Shown here piece after piece: positions 1-7,893 of a stretch of 64,000 nucleotides of DNA (the stretch's first letter is position 1; each line of letters begins with the position of its first letter). A program made the translations under genes and the position numbers. The notes under the pieces are model-generated. The model was given only the letters and a program-made list of their open reading frames with translations. It was not told the origin of the DNA and ran no database searches. Location of the stretch: positions 806,001 to 870,000 of the forward strand of contig NZ_WWCL01000002.1 in assembly GCF_009857835.1 (NCBI RefSeq), written 5' to 3'. This DNA is from Duganella fentianensis (lineage in GTDB: Bacteria > Pseudomonadota > Gammaproteobacteria > Burkholderiales > Burkholderiaceae_D).

Positions 1-1
1 G

Positions 2-157
2 GAAGAGCTGAGCGAACCGCCGGTGCGCGATATGGATGAAGCGCTGGAAACCTTCGGCCCCGGCGCCGATGGCATCGAGCCGCTGCTGAAACCGCGCATG
101 GATGGTAGCCATCCCGTCAATTTCTATCCCAAGGCGGCAGCGCCGCAGCGTCACTGA
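2..157 (+). CDS. narJ: NarJ, nitrate reductase assembly chaperone (C-terminal end only)
   Basis: An open frame runs in from the left edge and stops with TGA at 155-157, leaving the last 51 residues. It ends 11 bases before narI, whose ribosome site (AAGGAG) overlaps this stop, so the two are one operon. NarJ is the cytoplasmic chaperone that inserts the molybdenum cofactor into NarG and helps anchor NarGH to NarI. The visible tail (an acidic ALETFGPGAD segment, then HPVNFYPK) resembles NarJ C-termini as I recall them, but the main argument is position directly before narI in the standard narGHJI order. No catalytic feature is expected in this part. Confidence 0.75.
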   Translation, partial: EELSEPPVRDMDEALETFGPGADGIEPLLKPRMDGSHPVNFYPKAAAPQRH

Positions 158-168
158 AGGAGAGCGCC

Positions 169-852
169 ATGAACTATCTGCATCAATTCTTATTTGGAAT
201 CTATCCATATATCGCGCTGGCGATCTTCCTGCTAGGTAGCCTGATCCGCTTCGACCGCGAACAGTACACCTGGAAGTCGGAATCCAGCCAGGTGTTCAAC
301 ACGGGCATGCTGCGTCTGGGCAGCCCGCTGTTCCACATCGGCGTGCTGGGCCTGTTCTTCGGCCACGCTGCCGGTCTGCTGACCCCGGTGTGGGTGTGGG
401 ATGCGCTGGGTGTGGAACACGGCACCAAGCAGCTGGTCGCAATGGTGGCGGGTGGCACCATGGGCTCGCTGTGCCTGATCGGCCTGCTGATGCTGCTGGG
501 CCGCCGTCTGAGCAACGAGCGTGTGGCTGCCCGTAGCACCTGGAAAGACAAGCTGGTTCTGCTGTGGCTGCTGGCAACTCTGCTGCTGGGTCTGTCGTCG
601 ATCTTCGTCTCGGCTGGCCACATGGACGGCCACATGATGGTGCTGCTGATGGGCTGGGCACAACATATCGTGACCTTCCGTGGTGATGCTGCCGACCTGA
701 TCCTGACTGCGCCGCTGATCTTCAAGCTGCACCTGTTCATGGGCATGTCGCTGTTCGTAATCTTCCCGTTCACCCGTCTGGTGCACGTGTGGAGCGGTTT
801 CGGCGCCGTCACCTATCTGGGCCGCGCCTATCAGCTGGTACGTCCACGCTAA
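169..852 (+). CDS. narI: Respiratory nitrate reductase gamma subunit (cytochrome b)
   Basis: This 227-residue membrane protein oxidises quinol and passes electrons through two b hemes to NarGH in the cytoplasm. Five hydrophobic spans are visible. Histidines 56 and 66 in the second span, and 188 and 206 near the end, match the four heme ligands of E. coli NarI (56, 66, 187, 205) almost exactly. Length is normal for the family. The start follows an AAGGAG site at good spacing. It lies between narJ and a parvulin-type isomerase gene, the order found in the Pseudomonas nar operon. Identification is firm. Confidence 0.97.
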   Translation: MNYLHQFLFGIYPYIALAIFLLGSLIRFDREQYTWKSESSQVFNTGMLRLGSPLFHIGVLGLFFGHAAGLLTPVWVWDALGVEHGTKQLVAMVAGGTMGSLCLIGLLMLLGRRLSNERVAARSTWKDKLVLLWLLATLLLGLSSIFVSAGHMDGHMMVLLMGWAQHIVTFRGDAADLILTAPLIFKLHLFMGMSLFVIFPFTRLVHVWSGFGAVTYLGRAYQLVRPR

Positions 853-861
853 GGAGTCATC

Positions 862-1608
862 ATGGGTATCTCAGTCAATGGTGTAGATGTAGCCGATCGC
901 GAGATCGAAGCGGAGCTGGTACACCACCAGCAGGCGGCCAATCCGGTGCAATCGGCTGTGCATGAAGTAATCCTGCGCCGGGTGCTGCTGCAGGAAGCGG
1001 CAGCGCTGGGCATACAGGCCGACGATGAGGACGATCGCATCGAAGCCCTGTTTGCACAGGAAGTGAAAGTGCCGCTGGCCGACGATGAAGCCTGTCTGCG
1101 CTATTACATGAGTCAGCCCGAGCGTTTCCGTAGCGGTGATCTGGTGGAGGCCCGCCACATCCTGTTCCAGGTAACGCCAACCGCGCCACTCGACATGCTG
1201 CGCCAGACGGCTGAGCTGATCCTGGCCGAGCTGCAAGCCCGGCCCGAACGCTTCGAGGAACTGGCCGCACAGTATTCCAACTGTCCGTCCGGCGCCATAG
1301 GCGGCAATCTGGGCCAGCTGGGGCGGGGCGCCTGCGTGCCCGAGTTCGAGGACCTGCTGTTCCGCCTGCAGGAAGGCGAACTGGCAGGGCGGCTGCTGGA
1401 AACCCGCTTCGGTCTGCACATCGTGCAGGTGAAGCGGCGTGTGGCTGGTGAAGTGATTCCGTACGCCACCGTACGGGCCCAGATTGCCGACGAACTGCAG
1501 CGGCAGGCGTGGCAGCGTGCGCTGCACCAGTATCTGCACATCCTGGTCGGCCGTGCCGGCATCGAAGGTATCACGCTGGAAGGGGCGCAATCGCCACTGG
1601 TACAGTAA
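862..1608 (+). CDS. Parvulin-type peptidyl-prolyl isomerase of the nar operon (NifM-like)
   Basis: The protein has 248 residues. An N-terminal helical part (about 1-90) resembles the NifM/SurA-type chaperone region. A parvulin (rotamase) domain covers about 92-195, with the typical EARHILF strand, the CPSGAIGGNLGQLGRG loop and the FGLHIVQV end. No signal peptide is visible, so it probably acts in the cytoplasm. It starts 9 bases after narI behind an AAGGAG site and should be cotranscribed. The same gene sits between narI and moaA in Pseudomonas aeruginosa. A role in folding or maturing the nitrate reductase is inferred from position; the direct substrate is unknown. Confidence 0.9.
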   Translation: MGISVNGVDVADREIEAELVHHQQAANPVQSAVHEVILRRVLLQEAAALGIQADDEDDRIEALFAQEVKVPLADDEACLRYYMSQPERFRSGDLVEARHILFQVTPTAPLDMLRQTAELILAELQARPERFEELAAQYSNCPSGAIGGNLGQLGRGACVPEFEDLLFRLQEGELAGRLLETRFGLHIVQVKRRVAGEVIPYATVRAQIADELQRQAWQRALHQYLHILVGRAGIEGITLEGAQSPLVQ

Positions 1609-1638
1609 GCATCTTCTACCATCTGTCGTAGTAAACCG

Positions 1639-1676
1639 CGTAGCCGGCCTAGCCTGAAAGGACTAGGCCGGCTACG
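1639..1676 (+). terminator. Long hairpin between the isomerase gene and moaA
   Basis: A perfect 14-bp inverted repeat (CGTAGCCGGCCTAG and its complement) flanks a 10-base loop. No T tract follows, so it could be a Rho-independent terminator without a strong U-run, an mRNA processing or stability element, or a partial terminator that lowers moaA expression relative to narGHJI. About 70 bases remain between it and moaA, enough for a separate promoter. Confidence 0.6.
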
Positions 1677-1747
1677 TCGTCATGGGCAGTTTCAGCACGC
1701 GCCTGCGACGTTAAAATGAAGCATCCCAATCAGACAGGAGTGCGCCG

Positions 1748-2776
1748 ATGTCAGGCGAACTTTTCCCCACCGCAGGCACCGGCCTGCAGCCGCTGACCCC
1801 GCGCCTGAGCGACCGCTTTGGCCGCAGCATCGATTATCTGCGCGTGTCCGTGACCGACCGCTGCGATCTGCGCTGCACCTACTGCATGCCTAGCGATTTC
1901 AAAGGCTATGAAGACCCGCCGGACTGGCTCAGCTTCGACGAAATCGAACGGGTGGTGGCCGCGTTTGCCCGCCTCGGCACCTCGCGTGTGCGCCTGACGG
2001 GTGGCGAACCGCTGACGCGCCGTGGCGTGACGCAGCTGGCGGGCCGGCTGTCGGCCTTGCCCGGCCTGCGCGACCTGTCACTGTCCACCAATGGCACGCG
2101 GCTGGCGCGCTACGCCGACGAGCTGTATGCAGCGGGCGTGAGCCGGGTGAATGTCAGCCTCGATACGCTGGACCGTGACTGCATGAAAGGCATTACGGGG
2201 CGCGACTGTCTGCCGTCCGTGCTGGCCGGCCTGCAGGCAGCCAAGGCCGCCGGACTGGCGCCTATCAAGATCAATATGGTAGCCATGCGCGGCGTCAACG
2301 ATGCCGAGATCGATGCCGTGGCCGCATTCTGCATAGAACAGCATTTCGTACTGCGCCTGATCGAAGTGATGCCCATGGGCGAAACGGGGCGTAACACGTC
2401 CTACCTGAATCTGGGCCCCGTGCAGGAGCGGCTGGCACGCCGCTTCGACCTGCGCCCGCAGGCGCTGGAACTCGGCGGCGGCCCCGCACGTTACTGGAGC
2501 ACGGCCGATGGCAGCGCAGCGATAGGCTATATCACCCCCATGTCGCAGCATTTCTGCGCCACCTGCAACCGGGTGCGGCTGTCGGTCGATGGCACGCTCT
2601 ACCTGTGTCTGGGGCAGGAGCAGCAATATCCGCTGCGCCCGCTGCTGCGTGGCGGCGCCAGCGATGCCGAACTGGAAGCGGCGATCCGTGCAGCAATCGA
2701 GCTGAAACCGGAACAGCATGATTTCGGCCGCCAGCCGGAAAAAATTATCCGTTTCATGTCGCAGACGGGCGGCTAG
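1748..2776 (+). CDS. moaA: GTP 3',8-cyclase, molybdenum cofactor biosynthesis
   Basis: MoaA is a radical-SAM enzyme that starts molybdenum cofactor synthesis by rearranging GTP to 3',8-cyclo-GTP. The 342-residue protein has the N-terminal cluster motif CDLRCTYC (Cys39, 43, 46), the LTGGEPL SAM-binding stretch, and the C-terminal second-cluster pattern CATC followed 13 residues later by Cys. It ends in Gly-Gly, the tail that enters the active site in this family. A CAGGAG ribosome site precedes the start. Placement in the nar cluster suggests cofactor supply for NarG. No moaC is present in the window, so other moa genes must be elsewhere. Confidence 0.96.
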   Translation: MSGELFPTAGTGLQPLTPRLSDRFGRSIDYLRVSVTDRCDLRCTYCMPSDFKGYEDPPDWLSFDEIERVVAAFARLGTSRVRLTGGEPLTRRGVTQLAGRLSALPGLRDLSLSTNGTRLARYADELYAAGVSRVNVSLDTLDRDCMKGITGRDCLPSVLAGLQAAKAAGLAPIKINMVAMRGVNDAEIDAVAAFCIEQHFVLRLIEVMPMGETGRNTSYLNLGPVQERLARRFDLRPQALELGGGPARYWSTADGSAAIGYITPMSQHFCATCNRVRLSVDGTLYLCLGQEQQYPLRPLLRGGASDAELEAAIRAAIELKPEQHDFGRQPEKIIRFMSQTGG

Positions 2777-2829
2777 CAGCCATGCTGCACCGTGTATACT
2801 GAATGACGTATTGCATCACCGGAGCAGCC

Positions 2830-2868
2830 ATGCGCTATTCAATTTCCCTATCCGGGCAGGCCCACTGA
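2830..2868 (+). CDS. Possible 12-residue leader peptide overlapping the narX start
   Basis: A short frame (MRYSISLSGQAH) starts 5 bases after a clear GGAG site. Its TGA (2866-2868) overlaps the ATG at 2868 of the sensor kinase gene in the TGATG arrangement. The kinase start itself has only a poor ribosome site, so translation could be coupled through this leader. Such a short frame can occur by chance and no family can be assigned. The support is the good ribosome site plus the exact stop-start overlap. Confidence 0.4.
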   Translation: MRYSISLSGQAH

Positions 2869-4808
2869 TGGCGCTGCCCACTCTGTTCGCCAACTGGCAC
2901 AAGCTGTCGACCCGTATCGTCGGCTTGCTGCTGAGTTTCCTTGCCGTCGCCCTGCTGGTGATAGGCTCGACCCTGCTGCTGTCCTGGCAGCTGGAAGGCA
3001 GTGCTGCGGCCATTAATGTAGCCGGTAGCTTGCGGATGGATAGCTATCGCATGGCCATGCTGGCCGGTCAGGTCGATGATGTGGGGGCTGATTCGCGTAC
3101 GCGCGAACATCTGCTCTACCAGTTGCAGGGCATGGAAGAAAAGCTGCAGCTGCTGCAGCGGGGGGATCCCCAGCGCCCCCTGTTCCTGCCGCCGACGGCC
3201 TCGATCCGTGACATGTTCGGCGGTGTACTGCAGCAATGGCGCACCGAGCTGGCGCCGCAAGCCCATGACTGGCTGGGCCAGTCCAGCATCACGCCGGCCA
3301 GCGTGCGCGCCTTGCAGCAGCGTAGCGAGCGCTTTGTGGCCCGTGTGGACGAACTGGTGCAGCGCATCGAGCGCGATAGCGAGAACCGCACGTTCTGGCT
3401 GCGCGCTTCGCAGCTGACCCTGCTGGGGCTGGCGCTGGTGGGCACGGTCAGCATCATCTATCTGCTGTTCGACATGATCGTCGCGCCTGTGACCCGGCTG
3501 CAGGGCGGTCTGGAGCGCATGCGCGAAAAGGATTTCGGCGTGCGCCTGCCGGTGGATCGTAACGATGAGTTCGGCATGCTGGCTAGCGGCTTCAACCAGA
3601 TGGCCGACCGGCTGCAGTCGGTGTATGGCAATCTGGAACAGATGGTCAGCGTCAAGACGCAGGCGCTGGAGCAGCAGAATCACGAACTGGCGCTGCTATA
3701 CGATAGCGCCGCCTTCCTGCAGCAGCCGCAGCCGGCCGAAGCCATGTGCCGCGGCTTCCTGCAGCGCATCAGCGACTATTTCAGCGCCGATGGCGGCACC
3801 GTGCGCATCCTCGACCCGATACAGGGCAATATGCATATGCTGGTGTCGCAGGGCATTTCCGAGCGTCTGGTGGAAACCGAGCGCTGTCTGAAGGTGGGCG
3901 ACTGCCTGTGCGGCGATGCCGTGGTCAAGAAAGTGGCGGTGATCCACGACCTGCGCAAGCTCGATCGCGGCCACCAGCTCGAATGCCACAAGGAAGGCTT
4001 TGCCACCGTCTCCATCTTCCATGTGTATGCCCAGCAGCAGCATCTGGGCTTCTTCAATCTGCACTTCCGCAAGGCGACCGAGTTCAGTCCGGCCCAGACG
4101 GCGCTGCTGGAAACGCTGGGCCAGCTGCTCGGCACGGCCATCGAAAACCAGCGGCTGGAAGGGCGTTCGCGCCAGCTGGCCGTGTCGGAAGAACGCAATC
4201 TGGTGGCGCAAGGTTTGCACGACAGCATAGCGCAGGGCTTGAACTTCCTGAACCTGCAAGTGCAGATGCTGGAACAGTCCATGCAGCAGCGCCACTGGGA
4301 AGAAGTGGAAAGCATCGTGCCGGCCTTGCGCGCGGGTGTGGACGAGAGTTATCAGGATGTGCGCGAACTGCTGCACAACTTCCGCACCCGTCTGCAGGAA
4401 GGTAATCTGCTCAGTTCGCTGGAAGCGGTGGTGGAAAAATTCCGCCGCCAGAGCGGCATCACGGTCGATATCGTGGCCGAGACGCAGGGGCCGCCTTTCC
4501 CTAGCGAGCAGCAGCTGCAACTGCTGTTCATCGTGCAGGAAGCGCTGTCGAATGTGCGCAAACATGCGGCCGCCAGCCGGGTCTGGGTCCGGCTGGATGA
4601 TCACGACGATTTCGTGCTCAGCATCCGCGACAACGGCCATGGTTTCGAACCGGCCGCGCTCGACACCCTGGGCGAGTCCCATGTGGGCATACACATCATG
4701 CGCGAGCGGGCGGCCCGTATTGCAGCCGACCTCAGCGTGCGTTCGCAGCCGGGGCAGGGCACGGAAGTGATCCTGCATCTGGCCCGGGCCCAGCGCCGCG
4801 CAGCGTGA
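2868..4808 (+). CDS. narX: Nitrate/nitrite sensor histidine kinase NarX
   Basis: The 646-residue protein has a first membrane span (about 17-39), a periplasmic sensor whose start carries the nitrate-binding P-box (AINVAGSLRMDSYR, 48-61; E. coli NarX has a near-identical segment), a second span (about 183-205), and a HAMP helix pair. A central GAF-like module follows with Cys340, 346, 348 and 373, like the cysteine cluster of NarX. Then come a HisKA_3 helix with phosphoacceptor His451 in GLHDSIAQ and a C-terminal ATPase domain. It senses nitrate and phosphorylates the downstream NarL. The frame can be extended upstream to 2718 inside moaA, but the P-box spacing and TGATG overlap favour 2868. 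Confidence 0.95.
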   Translation: MALPTLFANWHKLSTRIVGLLLSFLAVALLVIGSTLLLSWQLEGSAAAINVAGSLRMDSYRMAMLAGQVDDVGADSRTREHLLYQLQGMEEKLQLLQRGDPQRPLFLPPTASIRDMFGGVLQQWRTELAPQAHDWLGQSSITPASVRALQQRSERFVARVDELVQRIERDSENRTFWLRASQLTLLGLALVGTVSIIYLLFDMIVAPVTRLQGGLERMREKDFGVRLPVDRNDEFGMLASGFNQMADRLQSVYGNLEQMVSVKTQALEQQNHELALLYDSAAFLQQPQPAEAMCRGFLQRISDYFSADGGTVRILDPIQGNMHMLVSQGISERLVETERCLKVGDCLCGDAVVKKVAVIHDLRKLDRGHQLECHKEGFATVSIFHVYAQQQHLGFFNLHFRKATEFSPAQTALLETLGQLLGTAIENQRLEGRSRQLAVSEERNLVAQGLHDSIAQGLNFLNLQVQMLEQSMQQRHWEEVESIVPALRAGVDESYQDVRELLHNFRTRLQEGNLLSSLEAVVEKFRRQSGITVDIVAETQGPPFPSEQQLQLLFIVQEALSNVRKHAAASRVWVRLDDHDDFVLSIRDNGHGFEPAALDTLGESHVGIHIMRERAARIAADLSVRSQPGQGTEVILHLARAQRRAA

Positions 4809-4848
4809 ATAGCGGGTTTTAACAGGATTTCAACGGAGAGTTTTTTGC

Positions 4849-5514
4849 ATGGATACACCGGACACCCCCATCAGCGTGCTACTGGTCGATGATCACACCC
4901 TGTTCCGCAGCGGCATACGTTCGCTGCTGCAGCGCCACCCCGATTTTGCCGTGGTGGGCGAAGCGGCCGACGGCGTGGAAGGCATCAAACGGGCGCAGCA
5001 GCTGAAGCCGCAGGTCATCCTGCTGGACCTGAATATGCCCGGCATGTCGGGGCTGGAAACCCTGCAGCTGCTGCTGCAGGACTGTCCCGATAGCGCGGTG
5101 GTGATGCTGACCGTATCGGAAGATGCGGAAGACCTGAGTACGGCCCTGCGTGCCGGTGCCAGCGGCTATCTGCTGAAGAACATCGATACGGATTACCTGA
5201 CCCGTGCCATCCGCCGTGCGGCGGCAGGCGAAACGGTGGTGGCGGAAGCCATGACGGCCAAGCTGGTGGCCCAGTTGCAGGGTGGCGCAGCGCCGGCTGC
5301 AGCGTCGGAACTGGACAAGCTGACGCCGCGCGAGCGCGAGATACTCGATTGTCTGGCCCGTGGCGGCAGCAACAAGAGCATCGCGCGTACGCTGGAACTG
5401 GCTGAATCCACCGTCAAGATCCATGTGCAGAATGTGCTGAAGAAGCTCAAACTCAGCAGCCGTGTGCAGGCTGCCGTGTACGCAGTCGAACACCGGCGCC
5501 AGAGCGGCGCCTGA
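4849..5514 (+). CDS. narL: Nitrate/nitrite response regulator NarL
   Basis: The protein has 221 residues. A receiver domain covers about 8-125, with the acidic pair Asp14-Asp15, the phospho-acceptor Asp60 in LLDLNMPG and a conserved Lys in the YLLKN segment. A LuxR-type helix-turn-helix follows at about 155-215 (LTPREREIL, then KSIARTLELAESTVKIH). It follows narX by 40 bases behind a GGAGAG site, so the pair forms one two-component operon. NarL proteins activate narG and repress alternative respiratory genes when nitrate is present. The partner assignment rests on adjacency and the NarX P-box. Confidence 0.95.
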   Translation: MDTPDTPISVLLVDDHTLFRSGIRSLLQRHPDFAVVGEAADGVEGIKRAQQLKPQVILLDLNMPGMSGLETLQLLLQDCPDSAVVMLTVSEDAEDLSTALRAGASGYLLKNIDTDYLTRAIRRAAAGETVVAEAMTAKLVAQLQGGAAPAAASELDKLTPREREILDCLARGGSNKSIARTLELAESTVKIHVQNVLKKLKLSSRVQAAVYAVEHRRQSGA

Positions 5515-5556
5515 GGCAGCAGCGGGCAGGAAGCAGTTAGCAGGGGCGGAAATAGC

Positions 5557-5580
5557 AACGGAGCGCTCAGGCGCTCCGTT
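5557..5580. terminator. Hairpin between narL and the convergent HMA-like gene
   Basis: A perfect 10-bp stem (AACGGAGCGC and complement) with a TCAG loop lies between the end of narL and the end of the convergent small gene. It is suited to act in both directions. No strong T run follows on either side. Confidence 0.6.
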
Positions 5581-5629
5581 CAAGGGTAACGGGGCACAGG
5601 CCGAAAGCGGACTGTGCCAGCTGCAGGCA

Positions 5630-5908
5630 TTAACCGCCGCAGCAACCGCCGCAGCAACCACCGGCGCGCGCAGCAGTCTGCGGAGCGGCAGCACCAGCCG
5701 AAACATAGCTGGGGTAGCCGGCCGCTTCGAGGCTGGCCGTCATGCGCAGGGGCGAGGTGCGGCTTTCATCGAACTGGACGCTGGCGAGGCAGTCGCGCAG
5801 GGACACGCGTACTTCTTCTACGCCGCTGAGTTTCAGCAGAATCTGGGTAATGGTATCGGCACTACCTTCGTCTTCCATCTTTTCGATATTGATAACCGTG
5901 TTTTGCAT
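5630..5908 (-). CDS. HMA-fold-like small protein without CxxC, with a CCGGCCGG tail
   Basis: This 92-residue protein has no signal peptide. Residues 1-67 follow the heavy-metal-associated ferredoxin-like pattern: a VINIEKM strand, a helix with ITQILLKLSGVEEVRV, then CLASVQFDES and LEAAGYPS. The metal-binding GMxCxxC loop is replaced by KMEDEGSADT, so the usual site is missing. An alanine-rich linker leads to a C-terminal GGCCGGCCGG, which supplies four cysteines in two pairs. A good AAGGAC ribosome site precedes the start. It lies between narL and nnrS, a heme/copper protein gene, so copper, iron-sulfur or nitric oxide chemistry is possible. Function is unproven; calling it a metal-binding protein is inference. 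Confidence 0.75.
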   Translation of the reverse strand: MQNTVINIEKMEDEGSADTITQILLKLSGVEEVRVSLRDCLASVQFDESRTSPLRMTASLEAAGYPSYVSAGAAAPQTAARAGGCCGGCCGG

Positions 5909-6015
5909 GATTCGTCCTTCTGTGTCATAAAGTTTTGTTTGCAGCGTTAGACTAAGCGAAACCGCGCGCGCTGGCTATGCGTTGGCGGCGTAATTCCGGG
6001 AAGAATCTGAATTTC

Positions 6016-6029
6016 TTGATCTGGATTAT
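6016..6029 (+). promoter_or_regulatory. Degenerate FNR/Dnr-type box upstream of nnrS
   Basis: TTGATctggATTAT matches 8 of 10 positions of TTGAT-N4-ATCAA. It lies 46 bases before the earlier nnrS start. NnrS genes are usually controlled by NO-sensing Dnr/Nnr regulators that use this motif. No convincing -10 sits at the expected distance, so this is tentative. Confidence 0.3.
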
Positions 6030-6074
6030 CGAACTCCATGGGCCGGCTACCGTTTTTGGCCATTAAGTCCGACA

Positions 6075-7310
6075 ATGCCAGCCGTATCTCAAACTGAAAA
6101 CTTGATCATCATGAGTCTGCTCTCCATCGACGAACCTCCTGCTGTGCGCCACACGGGCCATCCGGTCTGGCGTCTGGGCTTCCGCCCCTTCTATCTGTGC
6201 GCGGCCTTCTTTGCCGCGCTGGCCATCCCCGTGTGGATGGCGCAGTACTATGGCTGGATCCCGCAGCTGGCCAGTGTGGCCCTGCACGTGGGCTTTGCCT
6301 GGCATATGCACGAGATGGTGTTCGGCATGGGGCTGGCCGTGGTGATCGGTTTCCTCTACACGGCAGCGTATAACTGGACTGGTTTCTGGACGCCCGTGCG
6401 CGGCCATCTGGCGGCACTGGTGGCCCTGTGGCTGGCCGGCCGGCTGGCCATGCTGCTGGCGCCGCCTCTGGTGGCCGCGCTGATCGACTGGCCCTTCATA
6501 CCGGCCGCCGCCTGGCCGCTGCTGCAGGTGATGCGCAAGGCTAACAACCGGCGTAACTATTTCCTCGTCGGCATACTGGGCTTGCTGGCAATTACCAACG
6601 GGGTGTTCCACGCCATCGCGCTGGGCTGGCATGGTTTGCAGGCTGCCGCGCCCATCCATGCGGCCATCTTCCTGATCGTGGTGATCGAGGCCGCCATCGG
6701 CACCCGCATCATTCCCATGTTCACCCGCAACGGTGCGCCCGGTTCCTCGCCGCTGGTGCAGCCCAAGCTCGATAAAGTCTCGCTGGGCCTGCTGGTGCTG
6801 TCGGCCTGCGGCTGGCTGCTGTCCTTCCCGGCATGGCTGTTCGGTCCGCTGGCACTGCTCGCAGCCGGCCTGATCCTGCTGCGCCTGTGGCGCTGGGACG
6901 CACTGAGTACGCTCACCCGTCCGCTGCTGTGGATTATGCATCTGTCCTACGCCTGGATCGCTGCTGGTCTGGTGCTGCTGGCACTGGCGCGCTGGCAGCT
7001 GGTCAGCTCCAGTACGGGTTTCCATGCACTGACCGTGGGCTCCATGGCCGGTTTGATATTGGGCATGATGACCCGTACCACGCTGGGCCACACTGGCCGG
7101 CCGCTGGTGGCCGGACGGGCAGAGACACTGATCTTTGTCCTGATCCAGGCCAGCGCCTTCCTGCGCGTGGCGACGGCACTGGGCTGGGAGACCGAGCATG
7201 GTCTGGTGATGCTGCTGGCCGCATCCTGCTGGACGCTGGGCTTTGCCAGCTACGTGGTGGTGTACTTACCGTATCTGACCGCGCCCCGTCTAGACGGGAA
7301 ACCCGGTTAA
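6075..7310 (+). CDS. nnrS: NnrS family heme/copper membrane protein
   Basis: About 400 residues with roughly twelve hydrophobic spans. NnrS proteins are inner-membrane heme- and copper-containing proteins that protect cells during nitric oxide stress and are expressed with denitrification genes. Family marks seen here are WRLGFRPFYL near the start, the His-rich HVGFAWHMHEMVFG segment, GTRIIPMFTRNG and a GMMTRTTLGHTG loop. Neither ATG has a good ribosome site: 6075 gives a 411-residue protein, while 6111 gives MSLLSIDEPP, closer to how I recall homologues starting. It stands after the nar genes and before a hemerythrin, which fits nitrosative-stress protection. Confidence 0.92.
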   Translation: MPAVSQTENLIIMSLLSIDEPPAVRHTGHPVWRLGFRPFYLCAAFFAALAIPVWMAQYYGWIPQLASVALHVGFAWHMHEMVFGMGLAVVIGFLYTAAYNWTGFWTPVRGHLAALVALWLAGRLAMLLAPPLVAALIDWPFIPAAAWPLLQVMRKANNRRNYFLVGILGLLAITNGVFHAIALGWHGLQAAAPIHAAIFLIVVIEAAIGTRIIPMFTRNGAPGSSPLVQPKLDKVSLGLLVLSACGWLLSFPAWLFGPLALLAAGLILLRLWRWDALSTLTRPLLWIMHLSYAWIAAGLVLLALARWQLVSSSTGFHALTVGSMAGLILGMMTRTTLGHTGRPLVAGRAETLIFVLIQASAFLRVATALGWETEHGLVMLLAASCWTLGFASYVVVYLPYLTAPRLDGKPG

Positions 7311-7322
7311 TACGTGAGGTTT

Positions 7323-7336
7323 TTGATCTGCGTCAT
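7323..7336 (+). promoter_or_regulatory. Weak FNR/Dnr-type box before the hemerythrin gene
   Basis: TTGATctgcGTCAT matches 8 of 10 consensus positions. A CATAGT hexamer (7359-7364) lies where the -10 of a class II promoter (box centred near -41.5) should be. The predicted leader would be only about 16 bases. An 8-bp hairpin (7353-7360 with 7364-7371) overlaps this -10 and could instead terminate nnrS. Confidence 0.35.
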
Positions 7337-7386
7337 AGATTGCTCGGACGCTAGCGGGCATAGTGCCCGCTCAGGAGGAAAGTATC

Positions 7387-7764
7387 ATGGAAGAACGTGG
7401 TTGGAATCCGGATATGGCCTTGGGCATTCCGCTGTTCGACGAGGCGCACCAGGCGCTGGCCGAGCAGATCGATGTGCTGATGGACGCATCCGACGCAGAT
7501 TTTCTGGCAGGGCTGCAACAGCTGATCGAATGTCTGGAAGAAGATTTCCGGCATGAAGAGGCGCTGATGGAGACCATCAACTATCCGGCCATCAAGCAGC
7601 ATCGCGAACAGCATGCGCGCGTGCTGGCCAGCCTGCACCAGCTCGATGAAACGGATATTGCGGCCGGCAAGGAAGCCGTGAAACTGGTGCTGCCCTGGTT
7701 CCACGCCCATCTGGCCACGGCCGATACGGCGCTGGCACGGGCGCTGCAGGCCGGTAACGTGTAG
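7387..7764 (+). CDS. Bacteriohemerythrin
   Basis: A single-domain 125-residue hemerythrin that binds oxygen or nitric oxide at a carboxylate-bridged di-iron site in a four-helix bundle. The ligand pattern is complete: His in PLFDEAHQ, His and Glu in DFRHEEALM, His residues in KQHREQH, and HAHLATAD near the end. The start at 7387 follows a strong AGGAGG site; an upstream in-frame ATG at 7363 precedes that site and is not preferred. It follows nnrS, so oxygen or NO buffering for anaerobic respiration is a reasonable inference. Confidence 0.93.
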   Translation: MEERGWNPDMALGIPLFDEAHQALAEQIDVLMDASDADFLAGLQQLIECLEEDFRHEEALMETINYPAIKQHREQHARVLASLHQLDETDIAAGKEAVKLVLPWFHAHLATADTALARALQAGNV

Positions 7765-7807
7765 CTGGCGGCGACACTACGTTGTAAATAGTCACAATGT
7801 AGCAAAG

Positions 7808-7830
7808 AAGCGGCTTGAATGAGTCGCTTT
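7808..7830 (+). terminator. Short hairpin after the hemerythrin gene
   Basis: An 8-bp stem with one G-U pair (7808-7815 with 7822-7829) and a 6-base loop. It is a modest terminator candidate without a T tract. Its right arm touches the adjacent Pho box. Confidence 0.35.
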
Positions 7831-7860
7831 CATGATGCTGTCATAAATGCTTCCTAGACT
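7827..7860 (+). promoter_or_regulatory. Pho box and -10 of the receptor-phosphatase operon
   Basis: CTTTCATGATG is followed directly by CTGTCATAAAT, two 11-base PhoB repeats in tandem (7827-7848). The second matches the consensus CTGTCATAAAT completely and the first at 7 of 11 positions. A -10-like TAGACT at 7855-7860 begins 10 bases after the 18-base core box, the spacing of PhoB-activated promoters where the box replaces the -35. The first gene starts at 7894. Phosphate-starvation control also fits the phosphatase in this operon. Confidence 0.7.
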
Positions 7861-7893
7861 TTCGGGTTTTACACCACCCACCCGGAAAGTCTC

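Noticed and set aside
6100..6115. A second FNR-like site (TTGATcatcATGAG) at the nnrS start
   Set aside because: Only the left half fits, and it would overlap the later start codon, so it is not a credible activator site.
7284..7297. Palindrome CCCGTCTAGACGGG near the end of nnrS
   Set aside because: It lies inside the coding frame; a 14-bp palindrome can arise by chance in 64 kb, and no T run supports a terminator.
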